The notes under the pieces are model-generated. The model saw only the letters and a program-made list of their open reading frames with translations. It was not told the DNA's origin and made no database searches. Made by a program: the position numbers and the translations under genes. Below are positions 1-10,570 of a DNA stretch of 64,000 nt, one piece after another. This DNA comes from Nymphaea colorata (taxonomy: Eukaryota; Streptophyta; Magnoliopsida; Nymphaeales; Nymphaeaceae). The stretch is taken from assembly GCF_008831285.2 (NCBI RefSeq), contig NC_045139.1:1744704-1808703 (forward strand). Direction: 5' to 3'. Positions within the stretch are counted from its first letter, which is position 1. Each line of letters opens with the position of its first letter.

Positions 1-1457
1 TCCTTGAGGAAAACAGAATTGGAGGCGAACTCATCACAAAACGCAAACACATCCGCGCTACAAACCTCCCAAAAAGTACGAAAAAATTCGACTGGAAAAC
101 CATCAATGCCAGGCGCCTTACCCGAGCCAAGGGCCCAGACCGCGTTCTTGATCTCTTGGTGTTGGAAGGGCCGCTCAAGAGCGATCGCACAAGAGACCGA
201 GAGAGAGGAGAGGTGAAAATCCGGCAGCGTGGCACGGAAGCGAAGAGGTTTAGAGTAGAAATCCTTGAAATGAGCGCTCAGGGCCGAGAGGATGTCATCA
301 CCAAGAAAAATCCTGCCCCCGATACCCATGGACTGGAGCAACGTCTGACGGCGCCTCTGAGAGGCGGCCAAGTGGAAGAATCTAGAGTTCTGGTCCCCAT
401 GCGCGAGCCAACCCAACCTAGAGCGTTGCTGCCAATGGATAGACTCCCTCGTGCGCCACTCTTGGGCAAGACACTGCAGACAAAGGAGACGGGAAGACTG
501 ATCCGCAGAAATATTATCAGAGGCCTGAAGGGACATGATCTCCTCATCCCAAACGGTCACTTCCAAAAATTTGCTGCTCCAGAAAATGCGCTTCCAGGCG
601 AGCGCCTCCCTCCTGATGGAGTGCAACTTCCGCGAGAGCCTGAAAGCTGCCCACCTACCATTGACTGCACGAGCCCACCAATTAGGGACGGTAGCTACAA
701 AGGATTCATCACGGAGCCACCAGATCTCAAAACGAAACCTGGCGTGCCCAGTACCAGCCCTACCCCGAAGAAGGGAAAAGAGCAGCGGAGCATGATCAGA
801 CAGGTGCCTCGGGCCAAGAACCAAGGAGGATGAAGGAAAAGCAGAGAACAACTCAGGCGAGAGAAAGATACGGTCCAACCTACGAAGGATCAGAGGGTTC
901 CTATTATTAGACCAAGTAAATGGACCGTTAGTCGAAGACACGTCAAAAAGACCAAACTCATCAACGAAAGATCGAAAAGCAGACATAGACGGGCCAGAAG
1001 TGACAGGGGAGGATGAGTCAGCAGGGCTAAGCAAACAGTTGAAGTCCCCTGCCAGAAACCAAGGGGAAGCTGCAAGCTGGCGAACCTGATGCAGCTCAGC
1101 CCACAGCTGCCCACGCAAAGCCCCAACGCAAGGGCCATAAACCGCTGTAACCAGGACCGGACCATTAGGCCAAAATCCGCTGAGAGAAGCAAAGATAGAG
1201 TACCTTCCGACATGCACAATAGCCCCTGTAAGGGGTGGAGACCAAGCCAGCAGGATGCCGCCCGCTGCTCCACAAGCTGGAAGGAACCCAAAGGACGGTT
1301 GGCGCAACAAAGTACGAACACAAGCGTGAGAGATGACAGACATCTTGGTCTCAACCACAATAAGCACCGAAGGCCCATGCTGACGGATCCAAGAAGAGAG
1401 ATACCTACGCTGATAACGGGCACTGAGGCCCCGCACATTCCAACATGCAACCCTCAT
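1..1457 (-). CDS. LINE ORF2: AP endonuclease plus reverse transcriptase (partial)
   Basis: ORF2 supplies the nicking endonuclease and reverse transcriptase for target-primed reverse transcription. The start at 1457 gives MRVACWNVRGLSA, the usual start of the exonuclease-endonuclease-phosphatase domain in plant L1 elements. Further motifs follow in the same frame: VVETK (catalytic Glu) near residue 35, FLAGDFNCLL near residue 140, LDRIFLS and LSDHAPL before residue 220. The linker motif WLAHGDQNSRFFHLAA lies at 410-363, and the first RT motif KAPGIDGFPVEFF ends at the left side. I read the whole frame from 1457 to base 3 and found no stop, that is 485 open codons. A full ORF2 of this class is about 1,200 residues or more, so the palm and the C-terminal part lie outside the window. 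An uninterrupted frame suggests a young copy; whether it is active cannot be judged here. Confidence 0.87.
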   Translation of the reverse strand, partial: MRVACWNVRGLSARYQRRYLSSWIRQHGPSVLIVVETKMSVISHACVRTLLRQPSFGFLPACGAAGGILLAWSPPLTGAIVHVGRYSIFASLSGFWPNGPVLVTAVYGPCVGALRGQLWAELHQVRQLAASPWFLAGDFNCLLSPADSSSPVTSGPSMSAFRSFVDEFGLFDVSSTNGPFTWSNNRNPLILRRLDRIFLSPELFSAFPSSSLVLGPRHLSDHAPLLFSLLRGRAGTGHARFRFEIWWLRDESFVATVPNWWARAVNGRWAAFRLSRKLHSIRREALAWKRIFWSSKFLEVTVWDEEIMSLQASDNISADQSSRLLCLQCLAQEWRTRESIHWQQRSRLGWLAHGDQNSRFFHLAASQRRRQTLLQSMGIGGRIFLGDDILSALSAHFKDFYSKPLRFRATLPDFHLSSLSVSCAIALERPFQHQEIKNAVWALGSGKAPGIDGFPVEFFRTFWEVCSADVFAFCDEFASNSVFLK

Positions 1458-2597
1458 GGGGAAACCACGTGAAGCGACGAACGTCTGGCCACCCTGGCGG
1501 CACCAGGAGGGAGGACGGAGGCTGCAGAAGCCCCAATCCTACGCAATTCCCGCCGCAACCTGGCCAGGCTGGAGCGGGAGACCGGTGCCACAGCGGCAGC
1601 AAAAGAGGACCGCAACAAATCAAGTTGCTCAGGCGGAAGAGAGACCTTAAGAGCGTCAAGCGCATCCGGGAGGGAGATGCCCAACTCAGCATCCAACAAG
1701 AGGGCAACAGGTGGCAACCTATCGGGCTGGGAGTGACGACCCATAGGACTCGTGGTGGGGCTAGACAACTGAACAGGGGAGGACGAGGGGGCAGAGGTGA
1801 ACTCAGACTCAGACCGCAGGGCAGGGGAAAAAGAGCCAACATAAGGGATGCGGGAGAGGGCAGGGCTAACCGGTGGGAGGGGCAGGTAGGTGGGGTTTAG
1901 AGTCGAGCAGCGACTGAGTCTAGGGAGCAGAATATGCAGGGAAGGCCAGTAAGAGCTAAAGCTACCGTCAAAAGAAACAGAAAAAACCCAAGGCAGATAG
2001 GCAAAGGAGGAGGTCCTGGGTGTAAGGGGGGCATAGGGGGGCCAGTAACCAAGTTAAAGAGCAACGTACAGGCAACGGAGGGACGGAGGGAGAATGACTG
2101 ACTGGGGGTGCCGAGACTCCAGAGGCCAAGACAACGCAGGCCGCAGTCAGACGAGAGCGAGCAACAACAGCAGCCTCAAGGGAAAGACCCTCTGCCGACG
2201 GGCGGGCAACCGAAAGAGACGGTGCGGACGACCGGACGTCGCCAAGGTCAGACTGAGCAGCAACTCGCAACGGGTCGGGGCAGCCCGAGGTGGACTCGCG
2301 TGGAGCCCCAGCTCGCAAAGCAGGAAAAGGAAAGGGCGAGCAGGGTACCTCAGAGGAGCGTGGCAGAGAGCAGGCTAGACTCCTTCGCTGAGGAGAGGCA
2401 GGCGCCCACGGTGAGGGAAGCAAGGGCGGAAGCTGAGAAGGCGGCAGCTCTACCACCGAAGAGCACTGGTGCGGCGGATCACCTGGCCGGAAAACCTGCG
2501 GAACCTGTACCGAAAAAGGAGGACCCCGCGTTCCAGGACAGGTAGGCCCAGGCCAAGGAAGTCTGATAGAGCCAAAGAACATAGAGCTCTCGCCCAA
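1454..2597 (-). pseudogene. LINE ORF1-like region with a frame break
   Basis: This is the region upstream of ORF2 where an L1 ORF1 (RNA-binding, gag-like) is expected. Two open minus-strand frames cover it. One runs from 2597 to 1968 and is rich in Pro, Ser and Leu. The other runs from about 2053 to the TGA at 1454-1456 and contains a helical, Leu/Arg-rich segment (LLLDAELGISLPDALDAL, then RSSLARLRRELRRIG). The second frame is closed by a TAA at 2054-2056, so a frame change somewhere in 1968-2053 would be needed to join them. I see no CCHC zinc knuckle and no clear RRM. Either ORF1 is broken here or its true start lies after 2053. Assignment rests on position and on the ATGA junction with ORF2. 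Confidence 0.55.
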
Positions 2598-2651
2598 AGA
2601 AGGTGACCGCTGAACAACTTGCAGAGGAACCTGGACCCAAAAGGAAGCAGC

Positions 2652-2676
2652 TGAGAGAGAGAGAGAGCGAGAGAGA
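2652..2676. repeat. GA-rich microsatellite
   Basis: A short imperfect (GA)n tract, about 25 bases, at the apparent 5' edge of the LINE. It may belong to the element's 5' untranslated region or to the flank. Confidence 0.7.
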
Positions 2677-2699
2677 AAAGGGAAGGGAAACTTTTTGGG

Positions 2700-5110
2700 C
2701 GTACTTTCGATTCTTTCTTTTCTATTTAGTGTAGTTTCGGTTCTTCTTTGCTCATGATTAATAGAACTTCAGCAATTGCTAAAGTTCCGTTCTGCTTTTT
2801 CATGGGTTTGATTTAACGGATGCCAACCGACATTGTTCAAACATGTTATTGACATTGTGGTTTGATTGATAGAGTGGCATCTTTTCATATATATGCTCTT
2901 ATACCCGAGAATAATTCCTTGTTTTGAGGAGCAATTACAAGAGAGCTTTACTACCGTTAACTGCACCATATTTATTTGATGTCTGCATTATCGTTAACCG
3001 TTCCTCAGATCCACCATGTTCTTCATTGTCGTGATCTTCACCACATCATAGTCTCCTCCGCGTCATCACCAATGCCGCCATCTGCGCGGCTATGTTGCAT
3101 GATCTGTTTATGGTTTTCAATGCTAGGTTATGGAGTTATAGTCTCTGAAAATTCTGGATCACAAAACAGGGCCTGCAATATTGGCAGCTCAATATCTTTT
3201 ATGGCAGAAGCCACTCACTGTTCATCTGCTCGAACCCTTGCCGATCAAACGCCTCAATGTATAAGCAACGAAAAAGAAAAGGAATTAAGTTCTTAAGTTG
3301 GAATTCATCGGTAATCTACACGCAATATATAAGACGTTGGTTCTTTGTCACGCACAAAACATGTATAAATTTCAAACTAGTCTCTTGCGTGTGCCATCTC
3401 TTTTTATCTATAAAGCCAAATTAATGGTAGATATTAAACTTAAAGTATGTTCGTTGTTGTGAAAAACTGTTGCTGTATCATCATAGGTTATTCCTTTCCT
3501 CATGTTCAAACATAAATGAGTTAAATGAAAAGAAGCCTGATCTACACATTTTTTAAATCTAATAGGCTTCTTAATTTTCAATGATAAAAAACCTTTGAAG
3601 AGAACCATAAAGCATCAATGACTGCACGAGAGATGCCATGGAACCGGAAACATGAAACCCGGGGCTCGCCCGGCTACCTCCGGCAAGGCAACTAGACCAA
3701 GCAAACCTATACCGTAGATTGTTTTGCTTCCTAAAGCCTTTGCATGGAATCGGTCAGTAGAATTGTAAGCCTATTCGAAAGTTGAATTAAGGGGAGCAGC
3801 AGAATCATTTTGAAGATCGCTGAGCCCTGCAAGCGTTGTTGCTGGTTGCCTTCCACAGCTATTGTTACTCTGATTTTGTTTGATTTTATTTGATTCTTTC
3901 TGTATTAAGAAATTCATTCTGGATACATGTTCTGTATTCTGAACCGAGACGTGTATAACGAAATCTCACAGAGCTAATGGAATTCAAAAACTTTTGTTTC
4001 TCTATCAGTCGTACTCTTGTTCATCCCCTGTTTCGATTCCTCTCCTTTACTGCTGTACTGCTCTCTGCTTTCTACAGTACCGTTTCTCTTAGCAAGAACT
4101 ACATATTACACAAATATGTAAATGTGTATGCGCACTGAAAGTTCTTTTTCCCTCTTTTGAGAGAGACTGAGAGGCGTTAAATCCACTGACAAACAAAGTC
4201 TGGTGACAATCGTCAACAATCAACACAAAAGCAATAGAAGAAAAGAAGAGGGAACTAGAACAAGTACAAAAGTAAGAGGGACTTCTATTTTGTAATATAT
4301 AGAGAATTTTCTATCGTCAAACTTATCTTTTATTTATGTTATGACTTCAAACATGAACCACATTTTGTGAATATTTTTCCAACAAGATCTGATTTTCATT
4401 AAAACTACCATATAAAAAACTGAAATTAATTTCTGTTAACCTCCGAAGATTAACTGAAAATACTTCTTAAATTGCATTGACAGTTTCTTTTTATATCTCA
4501 AGTTAGCACTACTTTACTTCACACCCATATTGGGTAGTTAATTTTTAAAAAATGTGAACCATATTAAAACATGCCACAAAGAGTGCTGATACTTTTTTCC
4601 ACGTATTAACATAAAAAATAACCCCAAGAGAAAGTTCTCTATTAATTTGATAATCACACAGTACTGCCGTGTGGAATGGGGAAATTAAGTTTAAAAGTCA
4701 TTGCTTTTACAAGATCGAGCATTCATAAGGAAGGTTTCTAATAGTTTCCCTTGATAATGATATATCTTCTTAGTCATTATGCTCACAACCGTTTCAACCT
4801 TATCTTTTGTAAGGATAACATTTAAATGTGAGATCATGACATGAACATTGCCAAGTTCTTTCTCCGGATGGAAAATAGAGAAACCATGTGACCCACTTAG
4901 ATTGTGATCTTTGACTCCCAATCACATGGAGAGATGTATCCATTGTTCTTTGAAGACTGAGAAATAATCCTTGTCGATGTAATAATCCTTTAACTGCTTC
5001 TATTGACCAATATCGATACTTATCCATCTTCGTGAAAGGAACTCTCCTGGAAATTTTTCTTGGCAGCCATTTCTTCATAAGGATCCTATCTCCCGGTCGC
5101 TCTTTACTAT
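2700..5110. other. Intergenic, no gene recognised
   Basis: AT-rich sequence with short ORFs only, none with splice signals and family motifs that I can connect. A locally GC-richer patch around 3640-3700 is not assignable. No tRNA or repeat family could be supported. Confidence 0.6.
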
Positions 5111-5111
5111 A

Positions 5112-5650
5112 TGATTGCGATCTGTAAAGCCGATATTGTCTTCATCTCTAATACAAAACCTGCCCTTATGGCTTTTGCCACTGATGTTGGGGTAGATATT
5201 AATGCTCAGAAATCCTGTTTTGTACCTTTTGGTGTCCTAGAGGAAGATTGTATTGAAATCTCAAACTAATTAGGCAAGAGCAAGGCCGATCTCTCGATCT
5301 CTTATTTGGGTTTCCCTCTCTTCACAAGAAGAATGAAAGTAGAGCATTGTAAGATGCTCATGAAGAAGGTTTATAAATGCCCCCAGGATGGAAAAGTCGG
5401 CTCCTATCATACTCGGGTAAAATTTTTGCTTAACTAAACATCTTCTCAGTCAATTGTTTGATTATTGGCTGATGTGTTTCAAGCTTCCTAAGCAAATTCT
5501 ATTGCTCATTGAGAGGGAATGTTGCAGCTAGCTTTGGGGAGAAAGTGACTCTCAAAGGAAGTTCCACCTTGTTAGTCGGAAATGTCTTTGTGGTGTGATG
5601 GTGGAATGTGGAGTTGGTTTGAAAAGTCTTTGAACCACTAACAGTCTGTA
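5112..5650 (+). pseudogene. Decayed LINE reverse transcriptase fragment
   Basis: The three plus-strand frames together show the conserved succession of a plant L1-type RT C-terminal half. First comes DINAQKSCFVPFG (5193-5231), then LSISYLGFPLFTRRM after an internal stop (5296-5337), then a weak match to the KL-W---LSYSGR segment, then HLVS--CLCGV---CGVGLKSL (about 5562-5630), which corresponds to the usual HLV-W--LC-P---GGLG--SL motif. There are several stops and frame changes, so this is an old dead copy. No endonuclease part or poly(A) end is visible nearby. It lies on the opposite strand from both other LINEs in the window. Confidence 0.72.
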
Positions 5651-6682
5651 GCTCTCAAAGTATGCATAGCTGATTTGAATTGGTCCAAATGTATAATATT
5701 AATTCCGTTCCGTTTCGGTTGTGTAATATTAAAAGTTTGATTTAAATTCAGTTGTGAATTTAAAATCGGATTTGAATTTCAAAACAAAAATTCAGATTCA
5801 GATAAAGTGTGCACTCCATGTCCTAAGCCCAAGCACACATGCAAATGTTCGGCTCTCTTAGGATTGCATGAAGGGTATTTTGGTCTTTAGAAAATTACAT
5901 AGATATTACAGGTAGTTAAAGCTATTTTTGGATTTTCCTGTTCACCCTTATAGAAGAGAGTTTTTCTTTTTACGTATGAAGGACTTTCTGGTCATTTCAT
6001 GGCTCTAACATGCACCACTGAGGCCAGAACTGGGCCGAACATAGAACCTGCTTCGCGTTCGATACCCTAATCTAGTTCGACACCCTAATCTACTGCATGT
6101 TTTTCAAGTGATGATAAAGCAAATATATGCAAGTTTTAATCTAGCTCTCTCATGATCTATTTCTCCCTCTGTCTCTCTCTGGATAGTGTTTGATAGGAAC
6201 ATACAATTTACAGAGCCAAGGCAGGGCCCTGCAAGGGCCCTAGCTCCACCTAAAAAATAAATAAATAAATTTACATGTGAATTTTAAAAAAATCATTTGA
6301 CTTATATAAAAATTTGATATTTCGGCTTTGATCAAAATTTAAAAACTTTAATTTGACCTCTCTCATAAAAAAATTTATGGTTATGAATTTTGAGCATCCG
6401 AAATTTCTCCACAAGGACAGACAGAAAAACCGTGTTCCGTGAGACATATCAATACCAGCTTTGACTCCATGTACCACACGGAGAGCCTCTAGTTGCTTCC
6501 CTTGATATATAGATCCGTCTTCGTGATTGGAGCTTTTGAGGAAACTTTACGAGTTTCAATGTGTTTCTAGTATAGTCATCAAAAATCAATATGTCTCTTA
6601 CAATAACATAATTTTGTAGTAGAAATATCAATATTTAATTTTCATAAAAGCAACCTTTTGAATTAAAGCATGCTTTTAACGC
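5651..6682. other. Intergenic with AT-rich GATTCGGAT-like sequence and a dispersed repeat copy
   Basis: From 5680 to 5815 the sequence is made of short degenerate words such as GGATTTGAATTTC and ATTCAGATTCAGAT, a style that returns at 12590-12980, 29530-29760, 30260-30660, 31000-31400, 32400-32820 and 53880-54010. From about 6270 to 6390 lies one copy of a roughly 110-bp dispersed repeat (see 10462 and 15585). No coding potential is evident. Confidence 0.5.
6270..6390. repeat. Dispersed ~110-bp AT-rich repeat, copy 1
   Basis: Contains TATATAAAAATTTGATATTT, then a segment close to TCAAAATTTAAAAACTTTAA, then TTTGACCTC and an ATAAAAAAATTTATGG end. The same order of words is found at 10462-10566 and 15585-15690, so the three are copies of one family. 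The origin is unknown; it may be the tail of a larger transposon. Confidence 0.6.
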
Positions 6683-7095
6683 TTTTTTTGGTTGGAGGGA
6701 AAAGAAGAGAAAGGAAAGGGAAGGAAAAGAGAAAGGAAAGGGAAATGAATGGAATGGAAAGAAAATGAAAGAGTTGATTAAAAAGTTGTTTGGATATAAA
6801 GGAAACAAAAGAACAGGAAAGACTAAATAACACATGGATTTAAAAGAAAGGAAAGGAAAAGAGGGGTAGTGTGGGAATAAAAAACTCTTCTACTTACCTT
6901 TCTTTTCTTTCCTTTTCAATCCGTCCGATTTAGGAGGGAAGAGATTTACACTATACAATCTCTCTCTTTCATTTCATTTCTTTTCCCTCCCCTTGTAGCC
7001 AAACACGCTTTGCCCATTTCTTTCCGTTTTAATTAGCCAACCAAACAAATGAGTGATTGTTCAATCCCTCCCTTTTCCTCATACCAAACAGGTTG
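6683..7095. mobile_element. Candidate foldback (MITE-like) element
   Basis: The left part is almost all purine (GGTTGGAGGGAAAAGAAG followed by GGAAAGG words) and the right part is its pyrimidine counterpart (TTTCATTTCTTTTCCCTCC, then CCAAACA). The outer ends resemble inverted copies: TTTGGTTGGAGGGAAAAG on the left and, read on the other strand, GTTTGGTATGAGGAAAAGG on the right. This is the look of a non-autonomous foldback DNA transposon. I could not find a convincing target-site duplication, so the borders are approximate. Confidence 0.45.
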
Positions 7096-7580
7096 TTAGA
7101 CTGTGATAAACATTCTGTAAGAAAATAAGTTCGTCTTTTTTTTTAGAAAAATTAAGTGGTGTTGCTTGGTCCTTCACCTAAGTGTTCTGAATATGAAGTG
7201 TGAAATTTGTGGCTCATAAAGAAGGCTGCTCCGGATAGAAGATTAACAATGACATGCTGCCGTAAGCGACAGTTAAGAACACTTTATTATTTGTTTGGGC
7301 CCATGAAATTCTACGTGTTATCTGCAAGGAACGTGAGAGGAAATTATTGAAGTTTTCCTGTCCTCGTGCTAAAATAAACAAAAGCCTTCAAATATCATTT
7401 TCAAGACCAATTAATTCTTTAGTGCAAGTCAAAAACCGCACTGTGTACATTTTGTATCTTATCAGAAGTGATGCAATATCATGTCCCGAAGGAAAGTATA
7501 TATATCAAATTATAATCCTTTCTGAATCATTTTGGACTATAGTATTCATGGAAGCATCAGGACCACAAAAACAAAGATAT

Positions 7581-7802
7581 TAGACAGAGATTTAAGCATG
7601 ATTTCTACTTATTCTATTGGTGTTAATTTGCTATGGGCAATGCGTCTGCAACTGCAAAGTCTTGTAACCACATGACAGCAATTACTAGTTTACTTTAGAC
7701 AGAGATTTAAGCATGATTTCTACTTATTCTAATGGTGTTAATTTGCTATGGGCGATGCGTCTGCAACTGCAAAGTCTTGTAACCACAGGACACCAATTAT
7801 TA
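7581..7802. repeat. Tandem duplication, 115-bp unit, two copies
   Basis: The segment starting TAGACAGAGATTTAAGC at 7581 is repeated from 7696 with very few changes over about 107 bases. The high identity points to a recent local duplication. No gene lies in it. Confidence 0.9.
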
Positions 7803-8165
7803 TTTTTTTATTAAAATTTTAAAATACAGTTATTCTTAAAATTAATCATCTCTACAATATGCATGCCATGTACTTGAATAGTTTTTGCATTTCATATGTC
7901 GTTTATATTGTGACACTGTCGGTGTCAATGTTCCAACCGATGCCTCGCATTGGCTAGACCTAAGGCCTCATGATGCATAAACAACATCGTGACATGCACC
8001 TGCAACCAGGGAAATGGAGAGAGAAACACACACACAATTGTACACCTCAAGAAGTTTGATAGTGAAGATGTGGCTGCTTGGAGCTGCTTGGAGAGATAAG
8101 GTGATCAATAATACAATACATGTCTTATTATACTACTGATATGAAGGTGATCCAGCTAGCCGAGA
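7803..8165. other. Region between the tandem duplication and GolS; GolS 3' flank
   Basis: AT-rich sequence with no gene. The part nearest 8166 is the likely 3'UTR of GolS; an AATAAG-like polyadenylation word occurs on the minus strand about 45 bases past the stop, near 8120. Confidence 0.5.
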
Positions 8166-10010
8166 TCAAGCAGCAGATGGTGCTGGGATGAAGTTCATCG
8201 CAGGCTCGGGCATGTCAGCCATGAGAGCGGCCCTTGGCAAGCTCTCTCCCACCATGACTGGGTCCTCTTCCTTGAAGTCGAGAGACTTATCGTTGAAGAT
8301 ATCCCACCATTTCTGCACTAGCATCTTGATATCCTCCCTGTCCATGTTAGCTTCTTTGCCTGTGTACCTCCAAGGTTTGGAACCCTACAATGAAAAATCA
8401 ACAGAGAAACAAAATAACATAAATAAGTGAGAAAATCGATATAGTATTTCAAGAAATGGTTCATAATTAATTAGAAAAATGAAGTATTGATACTTACAGC
8501 AGCACAGTAATGCACCACCTTGACTTTCTCTAGATCGACCTTATCGGGGTGGCGCCATAGCATGGCTAGCACCAAGTTGTAAACCAGTGGGATGGGCTTG
8601 TAAAATTTTTCGAAGAACATGTTCAAGAAGTCCTATATTGAATTTCAAGATAAATAAGATAGCCTTCATTACGAAAACAAGCATGATTATGATGATGATA
8701 TGTGCAAGACAAAGTAAAGGGAACCATGTGATAAATGATGCTGATGTTGATGTTCATAGGCTGGATGTAGCCCTACCAGTCAGTGAACTAGCTAATCTTT
8801 AGCAAGTTCTCTACTTTATATCCCAATATCATTATCACCATCGTCATTATCGTGGTCATCACATGACAAAATACAATGATAATTGATGGTGCCAGCTTGA
8901 TATTTACCAAGATCCTGTAACTGAATCAATATATGGAGAACATCTTCATTATTTTCTGTAAGCTTCTGAAAGATCTTACCCTGAGATTACATGTAAACAT
9001 TACTTTGTTACCAAATTTAATGCACCGTCAGTACTGATTATATGTAAAGAAAATATAAGTTTTAGTTTAATAAAAACTCTTTCTCTGTCTTTCTCTAGAT
9101 TCCTTATATATTGTTAGCAAGGACCAATTATCATTCCTTGTCTTGAAGTTATCTGGTGATGAAAATAAGACCATGACAGAGAAAACATGATGAAGAAGAA
9201 GGAGAGATAGGACCCAGGGACTTACCTGCTCTGCAAATGGGGTAGGAGGAGTGACCTTGAGGTTCTCAAGGAGGCTGTCACAGGTGAGCCTACTGGGCTC
9301 AAACACAAACATCCCAGCGTTGAAGTAAGGTGCTGGTGGCGATCCCATTTCAGCAGGCCATGCCACCTTCTCCGGGCACTGCTGGCAGTAGCCAATGGAG
9401 TACTGAGGCGTGTGGCTCCATGTCTTCTCACAGAAGCAGTCCATAACCGCATAGAAGTACCCATCTGCTGCATCAAACAGATGGTCTATGTTCTCATACA
9501 CTTGGATGTCTGCATCCAAGTAAACCATCTTGCTGTACTCCTCAAACTGCACCACATACACAACAATCACCAAGAAACATGTCATGACATCATCATACAC
9601 ATAATCATCATCATCACCTAAGTTCTGTTACCATGAAAACAAAGCGAATTACAAAGCTTTCACAAGTTAATTACCCCCCATATCCGGAGCTTAGAGTAGT
9701 TGATGACGTAGTAGGCCATGGCGAACTGGACTTCGTTTTCCGGCGGGTATACGGGCTCGATCTCGCGAACTACGCAGCCCTGTGAAGCAAGGACTTTCCG
9801 GTGTTCCTCCGGCACGTCCGGCAGGACGGCGACCACCAACGGGTATGCGCTCTTCACCTTACGCAGACCCTTTGCCAGGCCGACGACTCCTTTGACGTAG
9901 TCGCCGTTTCCGGCTAGGAAAGTGACATAGGCACACTTGGAGTAGCCAGCGTTGAGCGTGGCGACCTTGCCGGTGCTAGTGACGGTACTAATAGGTATTC
10001 CCGGGGCCAT
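8166..10010 (-). CDS. GolS: Galactinol synthase (4 exons)
   Basis: GolS makes galactinol from UDP-galactose and myo-inositol, the first committed step of raffinose-family oligosaccharide synthesis, in the cytosol. It is a GT8 family enzyme. Exons by splice sites: 10010-9675, 9546-9226, 8632-8498, 8384-8166; all junctions are phase 0 and the product is 336 residues, normal for the family. Visible motifs are YVTFLAGNGDYVKGVVGLAKG near the N-terminus, YLDADIQVYENIDHLF with the metal-binding DAD at the start of exon 2, PYFNAGMFVFEPS in exon 2, LAMLWRHPDKV and VHYCAAGSKPWRYTG across exons 3-4, and the family's C-terminal APSAA. The start at 10010 fits the MAPGI-type N-terminus. The upstream region carries stress elements, as expected for a drought- or cold-induced GolS. 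The assignment is secure; which paralogue it is cannot be told. Confidence 0.97.
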
Positions 10011-10185
10011 GTCTCACGCTAAACTAATTACAACGTCGCCGCCCTACTGGTTTTCGGTTTCTCCGGCGCCGGAAAAGTAGAGTTGGAGATCTGATTGCAA
10101 GCAAAAGGACTGACACCCAAGTGGAACAAGTTGCTAGAGAGCCAACTTGCTCCTCCTGGCTGGATGAGATCTCCCTCCGACCTCC

Positions 10186-10193
10186 TTAAATAA
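10186..10193 (-). promoter_or_regulatory. TATA-like box of GolS
   Basis: The minus strand reads TTTAAGG preceded by TA, a TATTTAAG-type box about 180 bases before the GolS start codon. The sequence between it and the ATG would be a 5'UTR of roughly 150 bases. Judged from sequence and position only. Confidence 0.45.
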
Positions 10194-10461
10194 GCGCCAG
10201 ACGGCAATCAAATTCGGCCCAAATTACACCAAATTCAGATTCAGCCACTCGAAAGTCGAAATTGAGCGATGGAGTCAATTTTCTCGGGTTTTATTTCAAT
10301 GTAATATATTTCTCTTCATTTTTGTCTAGCCGGCGGTTGATCAAGCAATAAGAGCCGTCCATCTCCACCCTTGGGGATCAACGGCAACCATGTCAGTTCT
10401 TCCAACTTCCATTCCATTCCATTTCATTCCAACTGCCTAGCAAGATAAATTTTAAAAATTT

Positions 10462-10566
10462 TTACTTGTTTTATATAAAAAATTATAAAAAATAATGTTT
10501 CAACGGTAATAAAATTTAAAAACTTTAATTTAATTCACTTATATTCAAGAAAAAATTTTGGTTCCG
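10462..10566. repeat. Dispersed ~110-bp AT-rich repeat, copy 2
   Basis: Shares with 6270-6390 and 15585-15690 the words TACTTGTTTTATATAAAAA, AAAATTTAAAAACTTTAA and an end close to AAAAAATTTTGGTTCCGC. It sits just proximal to the GolS stress-element cluster. Confidence 0.6.
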
Positions 10567-10570
10567 CTTT

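Larger units (their letters stand above)
1..2700 (-). mobile_element. L1-type LINE, 5' part, cut by the window edge
   Basis: This is a non-LTR retrotransposon reading leftward; its 3' half lies outside the window. From right to left it shows a proline/serine-rich ORF1 region (about 2600-1454), an endonuclease domain starting at 1457, a linker, and the start of the reverse transcriptase at the left edge. ORF1 and ORF2 overlap by ATGA at 1454-1457. The 5' boundary is not sharp; I place it near the GA-rich stretch at 2652-2676, where the GC-rich coding-like sequence gives way to AT-rich DNA. The element is clearly GC-richer than its surroundings. No target-site duplication can be tested because the 3' end is missing. 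Confidence 0.88.

Noticed and set aside
156-833. A 225-codon plus-strand ORF at the left edge
   Set aside because: It is antisense to the LINE ORF2, whose minus frame carries clear endonuclease and RT motifs without stops.
2108-2545. Gln/Arg/Glu-rich 145-codon plus-strand ORF
   Set aside because: Antisense shadow of the proline/serine-rich ORF1 region of the LINE; composition follows from the GC-rich complement.
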